NCBI GenBank assembly: GCA_035691285.1
Contig: DASSJI010000051.1
Coordinates: forward strand, 1 to 21,514
DNA length: 21,514 bases
Source of the DNA: DATFEN01 sp035691285
GTDB taxonomy: Bacteria > Acidobacteriota > Vicinamibacteria > Fen-336
Direction: 5' to 3'
Shown: one piece after another, positions 1 to 5,899 of the stretch
Numbering within the stretch: the first letter of the stretch is position 1
Layout of the letters: every line of letters begins with the position of its first letter
Notes under the pieces: model-generated
Database searches by the model: none
The model's input: only the letters and a program-made list of their open reading frames with translations
What the model was told of the DNA's origin: nothing
Translations under genes and position numbers: made by a program

Positions 1-1
1 G

Positions 2-124
2 AGCTGGAACAAGGCAGCGGCCGCCGCCCTGCTCGGCGTGGGGCGTGACTGGGTGCGCTACAGGATCGAGCGTTACGGGCTGAGCCGCCCGCGTGGCGGG
101 AATAGTCCCGTTGAGCGGGAATAG
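2..124 (+). CDS. C-terminal end of a Fis-type HTH (probably sigma-54-dependent) transcriptional regulator, partial
   Basis: Only the last 40 codons lie in the window; the gene begins upstream. The frame reads a Fis/NtrC-type DNA-binding helix-turn-helix: SWNKAAAAALLGVGRDWVRY followed by RIERYGL. This matches the usual C-terminal pattern of sigma-54 activators (N-x-x-x-A-A-x-x-L-G-[IV]-x-R-x-x-x-[RL]-Y-[RK]-[ILM]-x-[KR]-[YF]-G-L). Such proteins normally have an AAA+ domain in front, which would contact RNA polymerase sigma-54, but that part is not visible here. The family usually ends within a few residues of YGL. Here about 13 extra residues (SRPRGGNSPVERE) come from a short hairpin repeat, and the TAG stop lies in the hairpin loop. 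The HTH assignment is firm; the sigma-54 class is inferred from the HTH type alone. Confidence 0.75.
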   Translation, partial: SWNKAAAAALLGVGRDWVRYRIERYGLSRPRGGNSPVERE

Positions 125-129
125 TCCCG
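96..129. repeat. Two direct copies of a 15-bp self-complementary repeat
   Basis: GCGGGAATAGTCCCG occurs at 96-110 and again at 115-129, separated by TTGA (period 19). Each copy can fold on itself. The second gives a perfect 7-bp stem AGCGGGA/TCCCGCT (114-120 with 125-131) around the loop ATAG. The first gives 5 bp plus a G-T pair. Both copies lie over the 3' end of the upstream regulator gene, and the stop codon (122-124) is in the second loop. No T-run follows, so an intrinsic terminator is not clear. I saw no further copy in the window. Confidence 0.8.
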
Positions 130-215
130 CTACGGATCCCAGTCAAGCCTCGACGAGACAACGACTTGGACCCTGGCCCGGGGATTGCCTCCTGTACAGC
201 GACGAGGAGGATGAG

Positions 216-803
216 ATGAGATCGACACGGGCTCAGACGGCGCTGGGAACGTTGGGGGCGGCGATCATGTTCGGCTACCTCACCATGGATCTGTGGGATC
301 GCCCGGTCCAGGCGGCTGGCGGCGACCGGGTGAGCCGCGGGAAGTACCTGGTCAACGCCATGGGCTGCCACGACTGCCACACGCCGAAGAGGATGGGAAA
401 GAACGGCCCGGAGTTCGACTTCTCCCGGGCCCTCTCCGGTCACCCCGAGGGCGCGAAGCTGCCGCCGGCCCCCCGGCTGCCCGAGGGTCCGTGGGTCGCG
501 ACGACGTCGTGGGACCTGACGGCCTGGTCGGGACCGTGGGGCGTCAGCTACCCGATCAACCTCACCCCCGACGAGAACACCGGCCTGGGCATCTGGACGG
601 AGGAGATGTTCTTCAAGGCGATGCGCACGGGCCGGCACATGGGGGCCTCGCGGCCGATCCTGCCGCCGATGCCGTGGTGGACCCTCGGATCCCTGAACGA
701 CGAGGACCTGTCCTCGGTCTACGCGTACCTGCGCTCGCTGCCGCCCATCAAGAACCGCGTCCCCGAGGCGGTGATCGCGCCCGCGCCCGGCGAAGGCGAC
801 TGA
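216..803 (+). CDS. Exported mono-heme c-type cytochrome
   Basis: A 195-residue protein with one heme-attachment motif, CHDCH (residues 51-55). Residues 8-27 are hydrophobic, followed by a possible signal-peptidase site near VQA (31-33), so it is a periplasmic or membrane-anchored electron carrier. Downstream it has the pattern NLTPDENTGLGIW (115-127), then PPMPWW (150-155) and YAYLRSLPPIKNRVP (169-183). This is the layout of small class-I-like cytochromes c found with dehydrogenases, and Met152 is the likely distal heme ligand. The start is ATG 216, preceded by GAGGAGG at 204-210. The frame is open further upstream to 93, but that would overlap the hairpin repeat and lacks a ribosome site. 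No redox enzyme lies next to it, so its electron partner is unknown. Confidence 0.88.
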   Translation: MRSTRAQTALGTLGAAIMFGYLTMDLWDRPVQAAGGDRVSRGKYLVNAMGCHDCHTPKRMGKNGPEFDFSRALSGHPEGAKLPPAPRLPEGPWVATTSWDLTAWSGPWGVSYPINLTPDENTGLGIWTEEMFFKAMRTGRHMGASRPILPPMPWWTLGSLNDEDLSSVYAYLRSLPPIKNRVPEAVIAPAPGEGD

Positions 804-817
804 GCGCGGGAAGAGCA

Positions 818-842
818 GGTGGGCCGCGGCCAGCGGCCCACC
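818..842. terminator. Bidirectional hairpin between convergent genes
   Basis: A perfect 10-bp stem, GGTGGGCCGC (818-827) with GCGGCCCACC (833-842), encloses the 5-nt loop GGCCA. It fills the 41-bp gap between the stop of the cytochrome c gene (803) and the stop of the convergent DUF1428 gene (845). No long T-run is present on either side, so termination efficiency is uncertain. Confidence 0.75.
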
Positions 843-844
843 CG

Positions 845-1207
845 TCAGGCCTCCACGAGCACCCGGAACCCTCCGTAGGCCATGCGCTTCACGTCGAAGG
901 GCATGGCCTCTCCCTGCATCATCTGCTGGAGGCGCGGGTCCTTCATGATCTTTCTGTTCACGCTGTCGCGGTGAGCGCGGGACCTGTAGACGATCCAGGA
1001 GAAGAGGACCGTCTCGCCGCGTCTCGCCCGGGCGAGGCGCGGGAACGCCAGGGCGCCCTTCACGCGGAAGTCGTCGCCGACGCACTCCCGGTACTCGAGC
1101 GCGCCATGCTCGCGCCAGATCCTCCCCGCCTTCCGCGCGATGCGGCGGTAGGCGCGCAGGTTGCGCCTGGGAACCGGAAGGACGAAACCATCGACGTAGA
1201 GCGCCAT
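845..1207 (-). CDS. DUF1428 (YbaA-like) family protein
   Basis: A 120-residue cytosolic protein. The N-terminus MALYVDGFVLPVPRRNLRAY and the later ETVLFSWIVYRSRAHRDSVN, MPFDVKRMAYGGF and VLVEA match the DUF1428/YbaA family, which has a ferredoxin-like alpha-beta (dimeric barrel) fold and no established biochemical role. Length is typical. The start ATG at 1207 has AAGGAGGA just upstream on the minus strand (1212-1219). An in-frame ATG seven codons earlier lies inside the preceding gene and is not needed. The start is 10 bp after the stop of the ABC permease, so it is probably co-transcribed as the last gene of that operon. The family match is confident; a functional link to the exporter is only positional. 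Confidence 0.85.
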   Translation of the reverse strand: MALYVDGFVLPVPRRNLRAYRRIARKAGRIWREHGALEYRECVGDDFRVKGALAFPRLARARRGETVLFSWIVYRSRAHRDSVNRKIMKDPRLQQMMQGEAMPFDVKRMAYGGFRVLVEA

Positions 1208-1217
1208 TCGATCCTCC

Positions 1218-2387
1218 TTAGAGCGCACGCAGGGTGCGGGCCACGTTGGCGCGGGCGGCGCGGATCGCCGGGGGAAGGCCGCCGAGCGCGCCCATGAGCA
1301 GCGCGAACAGCATTCCCGCCATGAGCAGGTCGGGGGTGATTCGGAACGCGAAGGCCAGGTGGGAGAAGGTCTGCCAGTTGATCGTGCCCGTGGTCACGCC
1401 GTTGACGGGGAGCACGGCGAGGCAGCCGAGCGCGCCTCCCACGAGCGCGATGATCAGGGCCTCGACGAAGAACGCGAGCACGATGCTCGAGCCGCCGAAG
1501 CCGATCGCCCGCAGCACCGCGATCTCGCGCGAGCGCTCGGCCACCGCTGAGTACATCGTGTTGAGAGCCGCGAAGACCGCGCCGAGACCCATGATCAGCG
1601 CGATCAGCATCCCCACGGCGTTGATGAGCGTGGAGACGACCTGCGACTGGGCCTCGTAGTAGTCCTTCTCCCGCTTGGTCTGGACCTTCAGGCGGGGATC
1701 CCCCTTCAGGGTGGCCTCGAAGGCGGCGAAGGCGTCGGGCGAACTCAGCCGCACCGTGGCGGATTGGAAGATGTTGGTCGGCCGCTGGTAGAAGCCGTTC
1801 AGCACGTTCGCGTCGGCCCAAACCTCGGAGTCGAACGCGCTGCCTTTGCCATCGAAGACGCCGACGATCGTCCAGGTCCCGGCGCCGATGCGCACCTCGG
1901 CGCCGAGATCAAGGCCGGCATAGGCGTGTTGCGCCCCCTTGCCCACGACGGCCTCCGCCAGGCCCGGACGGAGGAAGCGCCCCTCGACGAGCGCGACGTT
2001 CTGGCGGACGGCGAGGACGCGGGGCGAGACGCCGCGGACGCCGACGTTGGCATCGGTGCCGGTGTCCCGCAGCGGCAGGGCGGCGATCACGACGACCTCC
2101 GCGCTGACGAGCGGCCCTCCGGCGTCGCGTGCGATCTGCGGCGCGTCCTCGATCACGCGGACCTCGTCGAGGCTGATCGCGCTGGTCATCTCCGTGTCCG
2201 CTCCACCCCGCTGGACGATCACGTTGCCGGGGAGACCCGAGGAGGTCAAGGTCACCTTGAAGCCGCGGGCCAGCGCCAGCATCGCGATGAAGACGCCGAC
2301 CGAGCCCGCGATCCCGATCACCGCCACGACGGACGAGGTCCAGCGCGCCCGGGCGCTGCGCAGGTTGTAGTCGATGGGGATGGCCAC
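1218..2387 (-). CDS. ABC transporter permease, FtsX/MacB type (second permease)
   Basis: A 389-residue inner-membrane permease with the FtsX-family layout: an N-terminal membrane helix (about 18-40), a long extracytoplasmic domain of about 215 residues, then three C-terminal helices (about 255-277, 300-325, 352-375). The motif AERSREIAVLRAIGFGGSSI (283-302) is the conserved cytoplasmic loop that couples to the ATPase, and the C-terminus PPAIRAARANVARTLRAL is typical. The start is taken as GTG 2387, giving VAIPIDYNLRSARARW, 5 bp after the stop of the upstream permease; the ribosome site is weak. The frame stays open far upstream, but only as a shadow of the neighbouring gene. It is expected to form a heterodimer with the permease at 2393-3535, driven by the ATPase at 3532-4269. 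Substrate is unknown. Confidence 0.9.
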   Translation of the reverse strand: MAIPIDYNLRSARARWTSSVVAVIGIAGSVGVFIAMLALARGFKVTLTSSGLPGNVIVQRGGADTEMTSAISLDEVRVIEDAPQIARDAGGPLVSAEVVVIAALPLRDTGTDANVGVRGVSPRVLAVRQNVALVEGRFLRPGLAEAVVGKGAQHAYAGLDLGAEVRIGAGTWTIVGVFDGKGSAFDSEVWADANVLNGFYQRPTNIFQSATVRLSSPDAFAAFEATLKGDPRLKVQTKREKDYYEAQSQVVSTLINAVGMLIALIMGLGAVFAALNTMYSAVAERSREIAVLRAIGFGGSSIVLAFFVEALIIALVGGALGCLAVLPVNGVTTGTINWQTFSHLAFAFRITPDLLMAGMLFALLMGALGGLPPAIRAARANVARTLRAL

Positions 2388-2392
2388 GGCCG

Positions 2393-3535
2393 TCAGACCC
2401 TGCGGAGAGCGTCGACCACGCTGAGGCGCATGGCGCCCAGCGCGGGCAAGAGCCCCGCGAGGAGGCCGGTGGCGAGCGCCACGAGCACGCCGGCCAGGAG
2501 GGCGGTGGCAGGGAGGTACATGAGAATGATTCCGTTCGTAAGGTCTCGCGCGGTGAGCGCGCGACCCGCCAGAAGGCCCAGGCCGCCGCCCCCGGCCGCG
2601 ATGAGGAGCGACTCCGCCAGCACGAGGCCCAGCACGAAGCGGTCCGAGTAGCCGATGGCCTTGAGCACTGCCAACTCGTTCGTGCGCTCGCGGACCGAGA
2701 TCGCCATCGTGTTGCCGGTCACGAGGAGCAGGGTGAAGAAGACGATCGAGCCGATCACCATGATCAGGAACTCGATGTTGCCCATCTGCTTCACGAACGA
2801 GGCGGCGAAGGCCGATTCGGTCTGGGTGCGCGTCTCCGACGTGGAGTTCGCGAACTCGGCGTCGATGGCCTTGAGGACGCTCGGCGCCTGGTTCGGGTCG
2901 GCCACGCGGACAACGTACCAGCCGACGATGCCCTTCCAGTACTCCGGCCCCTTCTCGTACATGTACCGGTGCTGCATCCAGAACTGCGTCTCGTCGTCCT
3001 GGGGGCGCGTCCCGCGGTAGAAGCCGCGCACGTTGAAGTCCCAGCTGTCGCCCCCGAGATAGCCCGGCGCCTTGAGCGGGATGCGATCGCCGAGCTTCCA
3101 GCCGAAGCGCTCGGCGAGCTTGCGGCCGAGGATCACGCCCTGCCGGTCGTCCTTGAAGGCGGCCCACTCGGCGTCGTCCACCCTGAACTCGGGGTACATG
3201 GCGAGCCACTGGTCGGGCTCGACGGCGAACTGGGCGAAGAAGTTCTTCGGGTCCTGATAGATCCCGCCGAACCAGGTGGCGTGGGCCACCTGCTTCACGC
3301 CGGGGAGGCGCTGGATGCGGGCGAGATAGGGCAGCGGGAGCGGCTGGATGAGGCCGGTCCGGCCGATGACCACCAGCCGATCCGCCCCGGCCACGTCGAT
3401 GCCCTGGTTGAATCCCGCGCGCAGCGCGGCGAGCAGGGCGAAGAGCAGGAGCGCCACGAAGAACGAGCCGATCGTCAGCGTGGTGCGGATCTTCTTGCGG
3501 AACAGGTTGGCGAGGAGAAGCGGCACGAACCTCAT
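2393..3535 (-). CDS. ABC transporter permease, FtsX/MacB type (first permease)
   Basis: A 380-residue FtsX-family permease with membrane helices at about 19-38, 253-275, 300-324 and 340-363. A roughly 210-residue periplasmic (MacB-PCD-like) domain sits between helices one and two. The coupling loop reads SVRERTNELAVLKAIGYSDR (280-299). The start ATG 3535 overlaps the ATPase stop in an ATGA arrangement (3532-3535), a mark of translational coupling. It is paralogous in layout to the next permease, so the pair probably makes a heterodimeric LolCE/DevC-like channel. The periplasmic domain is rich in Trp, Tyr and Phe around residues 160-207 (for example QFWMQHRYMYEKGPEYWKG). No membrane-fusion (HlyD/MacA) gene lies next to it. 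Confidence 0.91.
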   Translation of the reverse strand: MRFVPLLLANLFRKKIRTTLTIGSFFVALLLFALLAALRAGFNQGIDVAGADRLVVIGRTGLIQPLPLPYLARIQRLPGVKQVAHATWFGGIYQDPKNFFAQFAVEPDQWLAMYPEFRVDDAEWAAFKDDRQGVILGRKLAERFGWKLGDRIPLKAPGYLGGDSWDFNVRGFYRGTRPQDDETQFWMQHRYMYEKGPEYWKGIVGWYVVRVADPNQAPSVLKAIDAEFANSTSETRTQTESAFAASFVKQMGNIEFLIMVIGSIVFFTLLLVTGNTMAISVRERTNELAVLKAIGYSDRFVLGLVLAESLLIAAGGGGLGLLAGRALTARDLTNGIILMYLPATALLAGVLVALATGLLAGLLPALGAMRLSVVDALRRV

Positions 3536-4269
3536 GGGCGGACGGCCTCCGGGCGGACGCTCTTCTGGGCCTCCACCAGGACGCCCTTCTCGAGATGGAG
3601 GAGGGCGCTGGCCCGCTCCGCCGCCCGCGGATCGTGGGTCACCATCAGGATCGTGGTCTTCCGCTCGGAGACGAGGAGGCACAGCAGGTCGAGGATCTCG
3701 TCGGCGCTGCGGCGGTCCAGGTCGCCGGTGGGCTCGTCGCACAGGAGGAAGGTGGGATCGGCCACGATCGCGCGGGCGATCGCGACGCGCTGCTCCTGTC
3801 CGCCGGAGAGCTGCCGTGGAAAATGGTGCATGCGGTCGGCGAGCCCGACCAGCCGGAAGGCCGCCTCGGCGTGCTCGCGGCGCTCACGCCGCGAGAGCGG
3901 CGTCAGGAGCAGGGGCAGCTCGACGTTGCGGTAGGCGCTGAGGACGGGAATCAGGTTGTAGGCCTGGAAGACGAAGCCCACGTGTCGCGCGCGCCAGGCG
4001 GTGAGCCTTCGGCGCGACATGGAGGTGATCTCGTCGCCTGCGACGGTCACTTGGCCGGCCGAGGGGACGTCGAGTCCGCCGAGCAGGTTCAGGAGCGTCG
4101 TCTTGCCGGAGCCGCTCGGGCCCATGAAGGCGATGAACTCTCCCGCGTCCACGTCGAGGTTCAGTCCCTGGAGGACGTGGATCTCCTCGCCGCCGCGTCG
4201 GTAGCTCTTGTCGAGCCCCCTCGCTCGGATGAGGCCCGAGCCGTCGCCGCCGCCGTCCACCCTGACCAT
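3532..4269 (-). CDS. ABC transporter ATPase, LolD/MacB/DevA type
   Basis: A 245-residue ATP-binding subunit with every expected motif: Walker A GPSGSGKT (50-57), Q-loop in FVFQAYNLIP (99-108), signature LSGGQ (154-158), Walker B FLLCDEP (174-180), D-loop GDLD (182-185) and switch His212 in MVTHD. The sequence around the Q-loop and the GLNLDVDAGEFIAFMG lead-in are typical of the MacB/LolD branch, which powers mechanotransmission-type exporters of lipoproteins, peptides or antibiotics. One mismatch to most family members is LSGGQEQRVAIARA, with E in place of Q after the signature glutamine. The start ATG 4269 has AAGGGGG upstream on the minus strand (4277-4283). It is the first gene of the operon, about 83 bp beyond tRNA-Pro on the same strand. 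Confidence 0.94.
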   Translation of the reverse strand: MVRVDGGGDGSGLIRARGLDKSYRRGGEEIHVLQGLNLDVDAGEFIAFMGPSGSGKTTLLNLLGGLDVPSAGQVTVAGDEITSMSRRRLTAWRARHVGFVFQAYNLIPVLSAYRNVELPLLLTPLSRRERREHAEAAFRLVGLADRMHHFPRQLSGGQEQRVAIARAIVADPTFLLCDEPTGDLDRRSADEILDLLCLLVSERKTTILMVTHDPRAAERASALLHLEKGVLVEAQKSVRPEAVRP

Positions 4270-4303
4270 GGGTCAGCCCCCTTGCAAGAGCATACGAAAG
4301 GCG

Positions 4304-4329
4304 GGGGCGTTCGTCCTACGCCACGCCCC
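4304..4329 (-). terminator. Weak hairpin downstream of tRNA-Pro
   Basis: A 7-bp stem, GGGGCGT (4304-4310) with ACGCCCC (4323-4329), has a 12-nt loop and lies just past the 3' end of the tRNA gene on the minus strand. Only a short TTT follows. It may end the tRNA transcript before the ABC exporter operon, or be incidental GC pairing. Confidence 0.35.
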
Positions 4330-4352
4330 TGGATGTCTCGGATGATGGAAGG

Positions 4353-4430
<78 letters not shown>

Positions 4431-4480
4431 AGTCGACGCGATACGTGAATCTACCACGAGACGGCTGGGACTGCCAGCGT

Positions 4481-4530
4481 CTTGACCCTTTCTTGACGCG
4501 TCCCGGCGACCTCTTGACACCGTTTTGACG
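4481..4530 (+). promoter_or_regulatory. Two tandem 7-4-7 direct-repeat operator boxes upstream of the porin-kdp operon
   Basis: Four TTGAC cores lie at 4482, 4493, 4514 and 4525, spaced 11, 21 and 11 bp. Written as half-sites, box 1 is CTTGACC-CTTT-CTTGACG (4481-4498) and box 2 is CTTGACA-CCGT-TTTGACG (4513-4530). A 7-bp direct repeat with a 4-bp spacer is how OmpR/PhoB-family winged-helix response regulators bind as head-to-tail dimers. The downstream operon encodes such a regulator (KdpE), the natural candidate, although PhoB or another relative could bind instead. The pattern is read directly; the binding protein is inferred. Confidence 0.6.
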
Positions 4531-4540
4531 CGCCGCCTCC

Positions 4541-4546
4541 TAGATT
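4541..4546 (+). promoter_or_regulatory. Candidate activator-dependent -10 element of the porin-kdp operon
   Basis: TAGATT lies exactly 10 bp after the end of operator box 2 (4530). This is the geometry of PhoB-type promoters, where the operator replaces the -35 element. None of the TTGAC cores sits at a standard 16-18 bp from this or another good -10, which fits an activator-dependent promoter. Transcription would start near 4553, leaving a short leader before the porin ATG at 4581. Confidence 0.45.
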
Positions 4547-4580
4547 GGGATCGTCACGTTGGCATCGTCACGGAGGTGAG

Positions 4581-5708
4581 ATGCGGCTGCGGGCGTCGGT
4601 GCGCGTTGCGTCCTTGTGCCTGCTGGGTGCCACGGCGATCGTCGCGGCCCAGGAGGCCGAAGCGCCCCCGGCAGCCGAGCCGGCGCGGCTGGACGTCTCC
4701 GGGCTCCTGGACGGGTACTTTGCCTACAACGCGAATCAGCCGGCCAATCACGCGAACTTCTTCCCGGGCGTCGGCACCTCGGGCCAGCGGGACAACGAGT
4801 TCGCGATCAACCTCGCCCAGGTGGACTTCGTGCTCGCGCCCAGGCCCGTGGGGTTCAAGGTCTCCCTGGGCTTCGGCAACTCGCCGGAGGTCGTGCACGC
4901 GGCCGAGGCACGGGGCATCGCAACCCATCCGGATGTGTGGCGCAACGTGGTGCAGGCTTCTGCTCAATGGCAGACGGGCGTCGGCCGCGGCCTGCTGCTC
5001 GAGGCCGGCGTCTATCCGAGCCACATCGGAATGGAGTCCTTCCAGACGCACCTGAACTGGAACTACACGCGGTCGTGGCTGGGCGAGCTGTCGCCGTACT
5101 ACCAGACCGGGCTGAAGCTCGTCTATCCCTTGAGCGACCGCTGGTCGGCGCAGCTTCACCTCCTGAACGGCTGGCAGATGATCGGGGACGTCAACCGCGG
5201 CAAGAGCGTCGGCGGCCAGGTCGCCTACGGCGCGGAGCGCTTCTCGATCTCCTTCAACGGCATCATCGGGCCCGAGCTCGCGGACAACGACGACGACTAC
5301 CGGGCGCTGGGCGACGTCGTGGCGACGTGGAAGGCGACGAAGAGCCTCAGCCTCGGCGTCTCCGGCGACGTGGCGCGGGAGGGCCGCCCCGACGGGAACG
5401 GCGCGGCCTGGGCGGGCGTCGGACTCTACGCGCGCTTCGCGCCGCCCGGGTCCCGGACGGCCGTCGCTGTCCGAGGCGAGTACTACGACGACGAGGACGG
5501 CGCCATCTCCGGCATCGCGCAGACGCTCAAGGAGATCACCCTGACGCTGGAACACCGGCCCGTCCCGCGGCTGATCCTGAAGCTGGAAGGGCGTTACGAC
5601 AAGTCGAGCGCGCTCGCCTTCGCCGGAGACCAGGTGGACCCGGGCGGCAACCCGCTGCGCAGGGACGACCAGTTCCTGATCCTGCTGGGCGCCGTGGTCA
5701 CGTTCTGA
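4581..5708 (+). CDS. Outer-membrane porin, BBP2/OmpL-like beta-barrel, at the head of the kdp operon
   Basis: A 375-residue exported protein. The signal peptide covers about residues 1-23 (Arg-rich start, then SLCLLGATAIVAA), with likely cleavage before QEAEAP. The mature protein opens with LDVSGLLDGYFAYNANQPAN and continues as alternating amphipathic strands rich in Gly, Tyr and Trp, ending LLGAVVTF with a C-terminal Phe, the usual outer-membrane barrel signal. The pattern resembles the putative beta-barrel porin-2 (BBP2/OmpL-like) family. The start ATG 4581 has GGAGGTGAG immediately upstream; the open frame back to 4545 would run into the promoter leader. It ends 15 bp before the next small gene, so it is very probably co-transcribed with kdp. 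A role as a K+ or general cation pore is inferred from context. Confidence 0.85.
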   Translation: MRLRASVRVASLCLLGATAIVAAQEAEAPPAAEPARLDVSGLLDGYFAYNANQPANHANFFPGVGTSGQRDNEFAINLAQVDFVLAPRPVGFKVSLGFGNSPEVVHAAEARGIATHPDVWRNVVQASAQWQTGVGRGLLLEAGVYPSHIGMESFQTHLNWNYTRSWLGELSPYYQTGLKLVYPLSDRWSAQLHLLNGWQMIGDVNRGKSVGGQVAYGAERFSISFNGIIGPELADNDDDYRALGDVVATWKATKSLSLGVSGDVAREGRPDGNGAAWAGVGLYARFAPPGSRTAVAVRGEYYDDEDGAISGIAQTLKEITLTLEHRPVPRLILKLEGRYDKSSALAFAGDQVDPGGNPLRRDDQFLILLGAVVTF

Positions 5709-5723
5709 GGAGGGGGAATCGAC

Positions 5724-5807
5724 GTGCTGCTCGTGGGAATGATCCTGCTCGGGCTCGCGTCCTTCGGGGCGATCTGGGCCTTTGTCAAGCTCTGCGACTG
5801 GGTATGA
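5724..5807 (+). CDS. 27-residue single-helix membrane peptide preceding kdpF
   Basis: A tiny gene with a GTG start at 5724 and a strong ribosome site GAGGAGGGGG (5707-5716, 7-nt spacing). The product begins VLLVGMILLGLASFGAIW and ends AFVKLCDWV: one hydrophobic helix followed by a short polar tail with a Cys. It lies 15 bp after the porin and 9 bp before kdpF. From memory, similar short peptides ending in a pattern like [YF]V-x-x-C-[DE]-x-[LV] occur directly upstream of kdpF/kdpA in other bacteria, usually unnamed. Function is unknown; a small accessory of the Kdp complex is a reasonable guess. The good Shine-Dalgarno and tight packing support it being translated. Confidence 0.7.
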   Translation: MLLVGMILLGLASFGAIWAFVKLCDWV

Positions 5808-5816
5808 GGTGAGGCC

Positions 5817-5891
5817 ATGTTCCTCCTGCTGCTGAGCGTGGCCGCGGGAGCGTATCTGCTCTACGCGATGCTGCGCCCCGAGCGCTTCTGA
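5817..5891 (+). CDS. kdpF: KdpF, small stabilising subunit of the K+-transporting ATPase
   Basis: A 24-residue hydrophobic peptide beginning MFLLLLSVAAGAYLLY and ending AMLRPERF, the hallmark KdpF ending (YLLYALLRPERF-like). KdpF is a one-helix lipid-like subunit that stabilises the KdpFABC complex in the inner membrane. The start ATG 5817 has GAGGTGAGG upstream, partly overlapping the stop of the preceding 27-aa gene. The TGA stop is 8 bp before kdpA. The gene is easily missed because of its length, but motif and position make the call strong. Confidence 0.9.
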   Translation: MFLLLLSVAAGAYLLYAMLRPERF

Positions 5892-5899
5892 GGATCGTC

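Noticed and set aside
2388..3209. N-terminal extension of the second permease frame
   Set aside because: This part is the out-of-frame shadow of the first permease. The recognisable FtsX-type N-terminus starts at GTG 2387.
4514..4546. Ordinary sigma-70 promoter using TTGACA as -35
   Set aside because: The distance from TTGACA (4514-4519) to TAGATT (4541-4546) is 21 bp, too long, and no better -10 lies at 16-18 bp. The operator-replaces-(-35) reading fits better.
4550..4572. Short direct repeat ATCGTCACG at 4550 and 4564
   Set aside because: Nine bases repeated once just before the porin start, partly overlapping its ribosome site. It is too short to separate from chance.
4431..4580. c-di-AMP (ydaO-type) riboswitch ahead of kdp
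   Set aside because: The leader after the candidate start site is only about 28 nt, and no structured conserved aptamer segments are visible.
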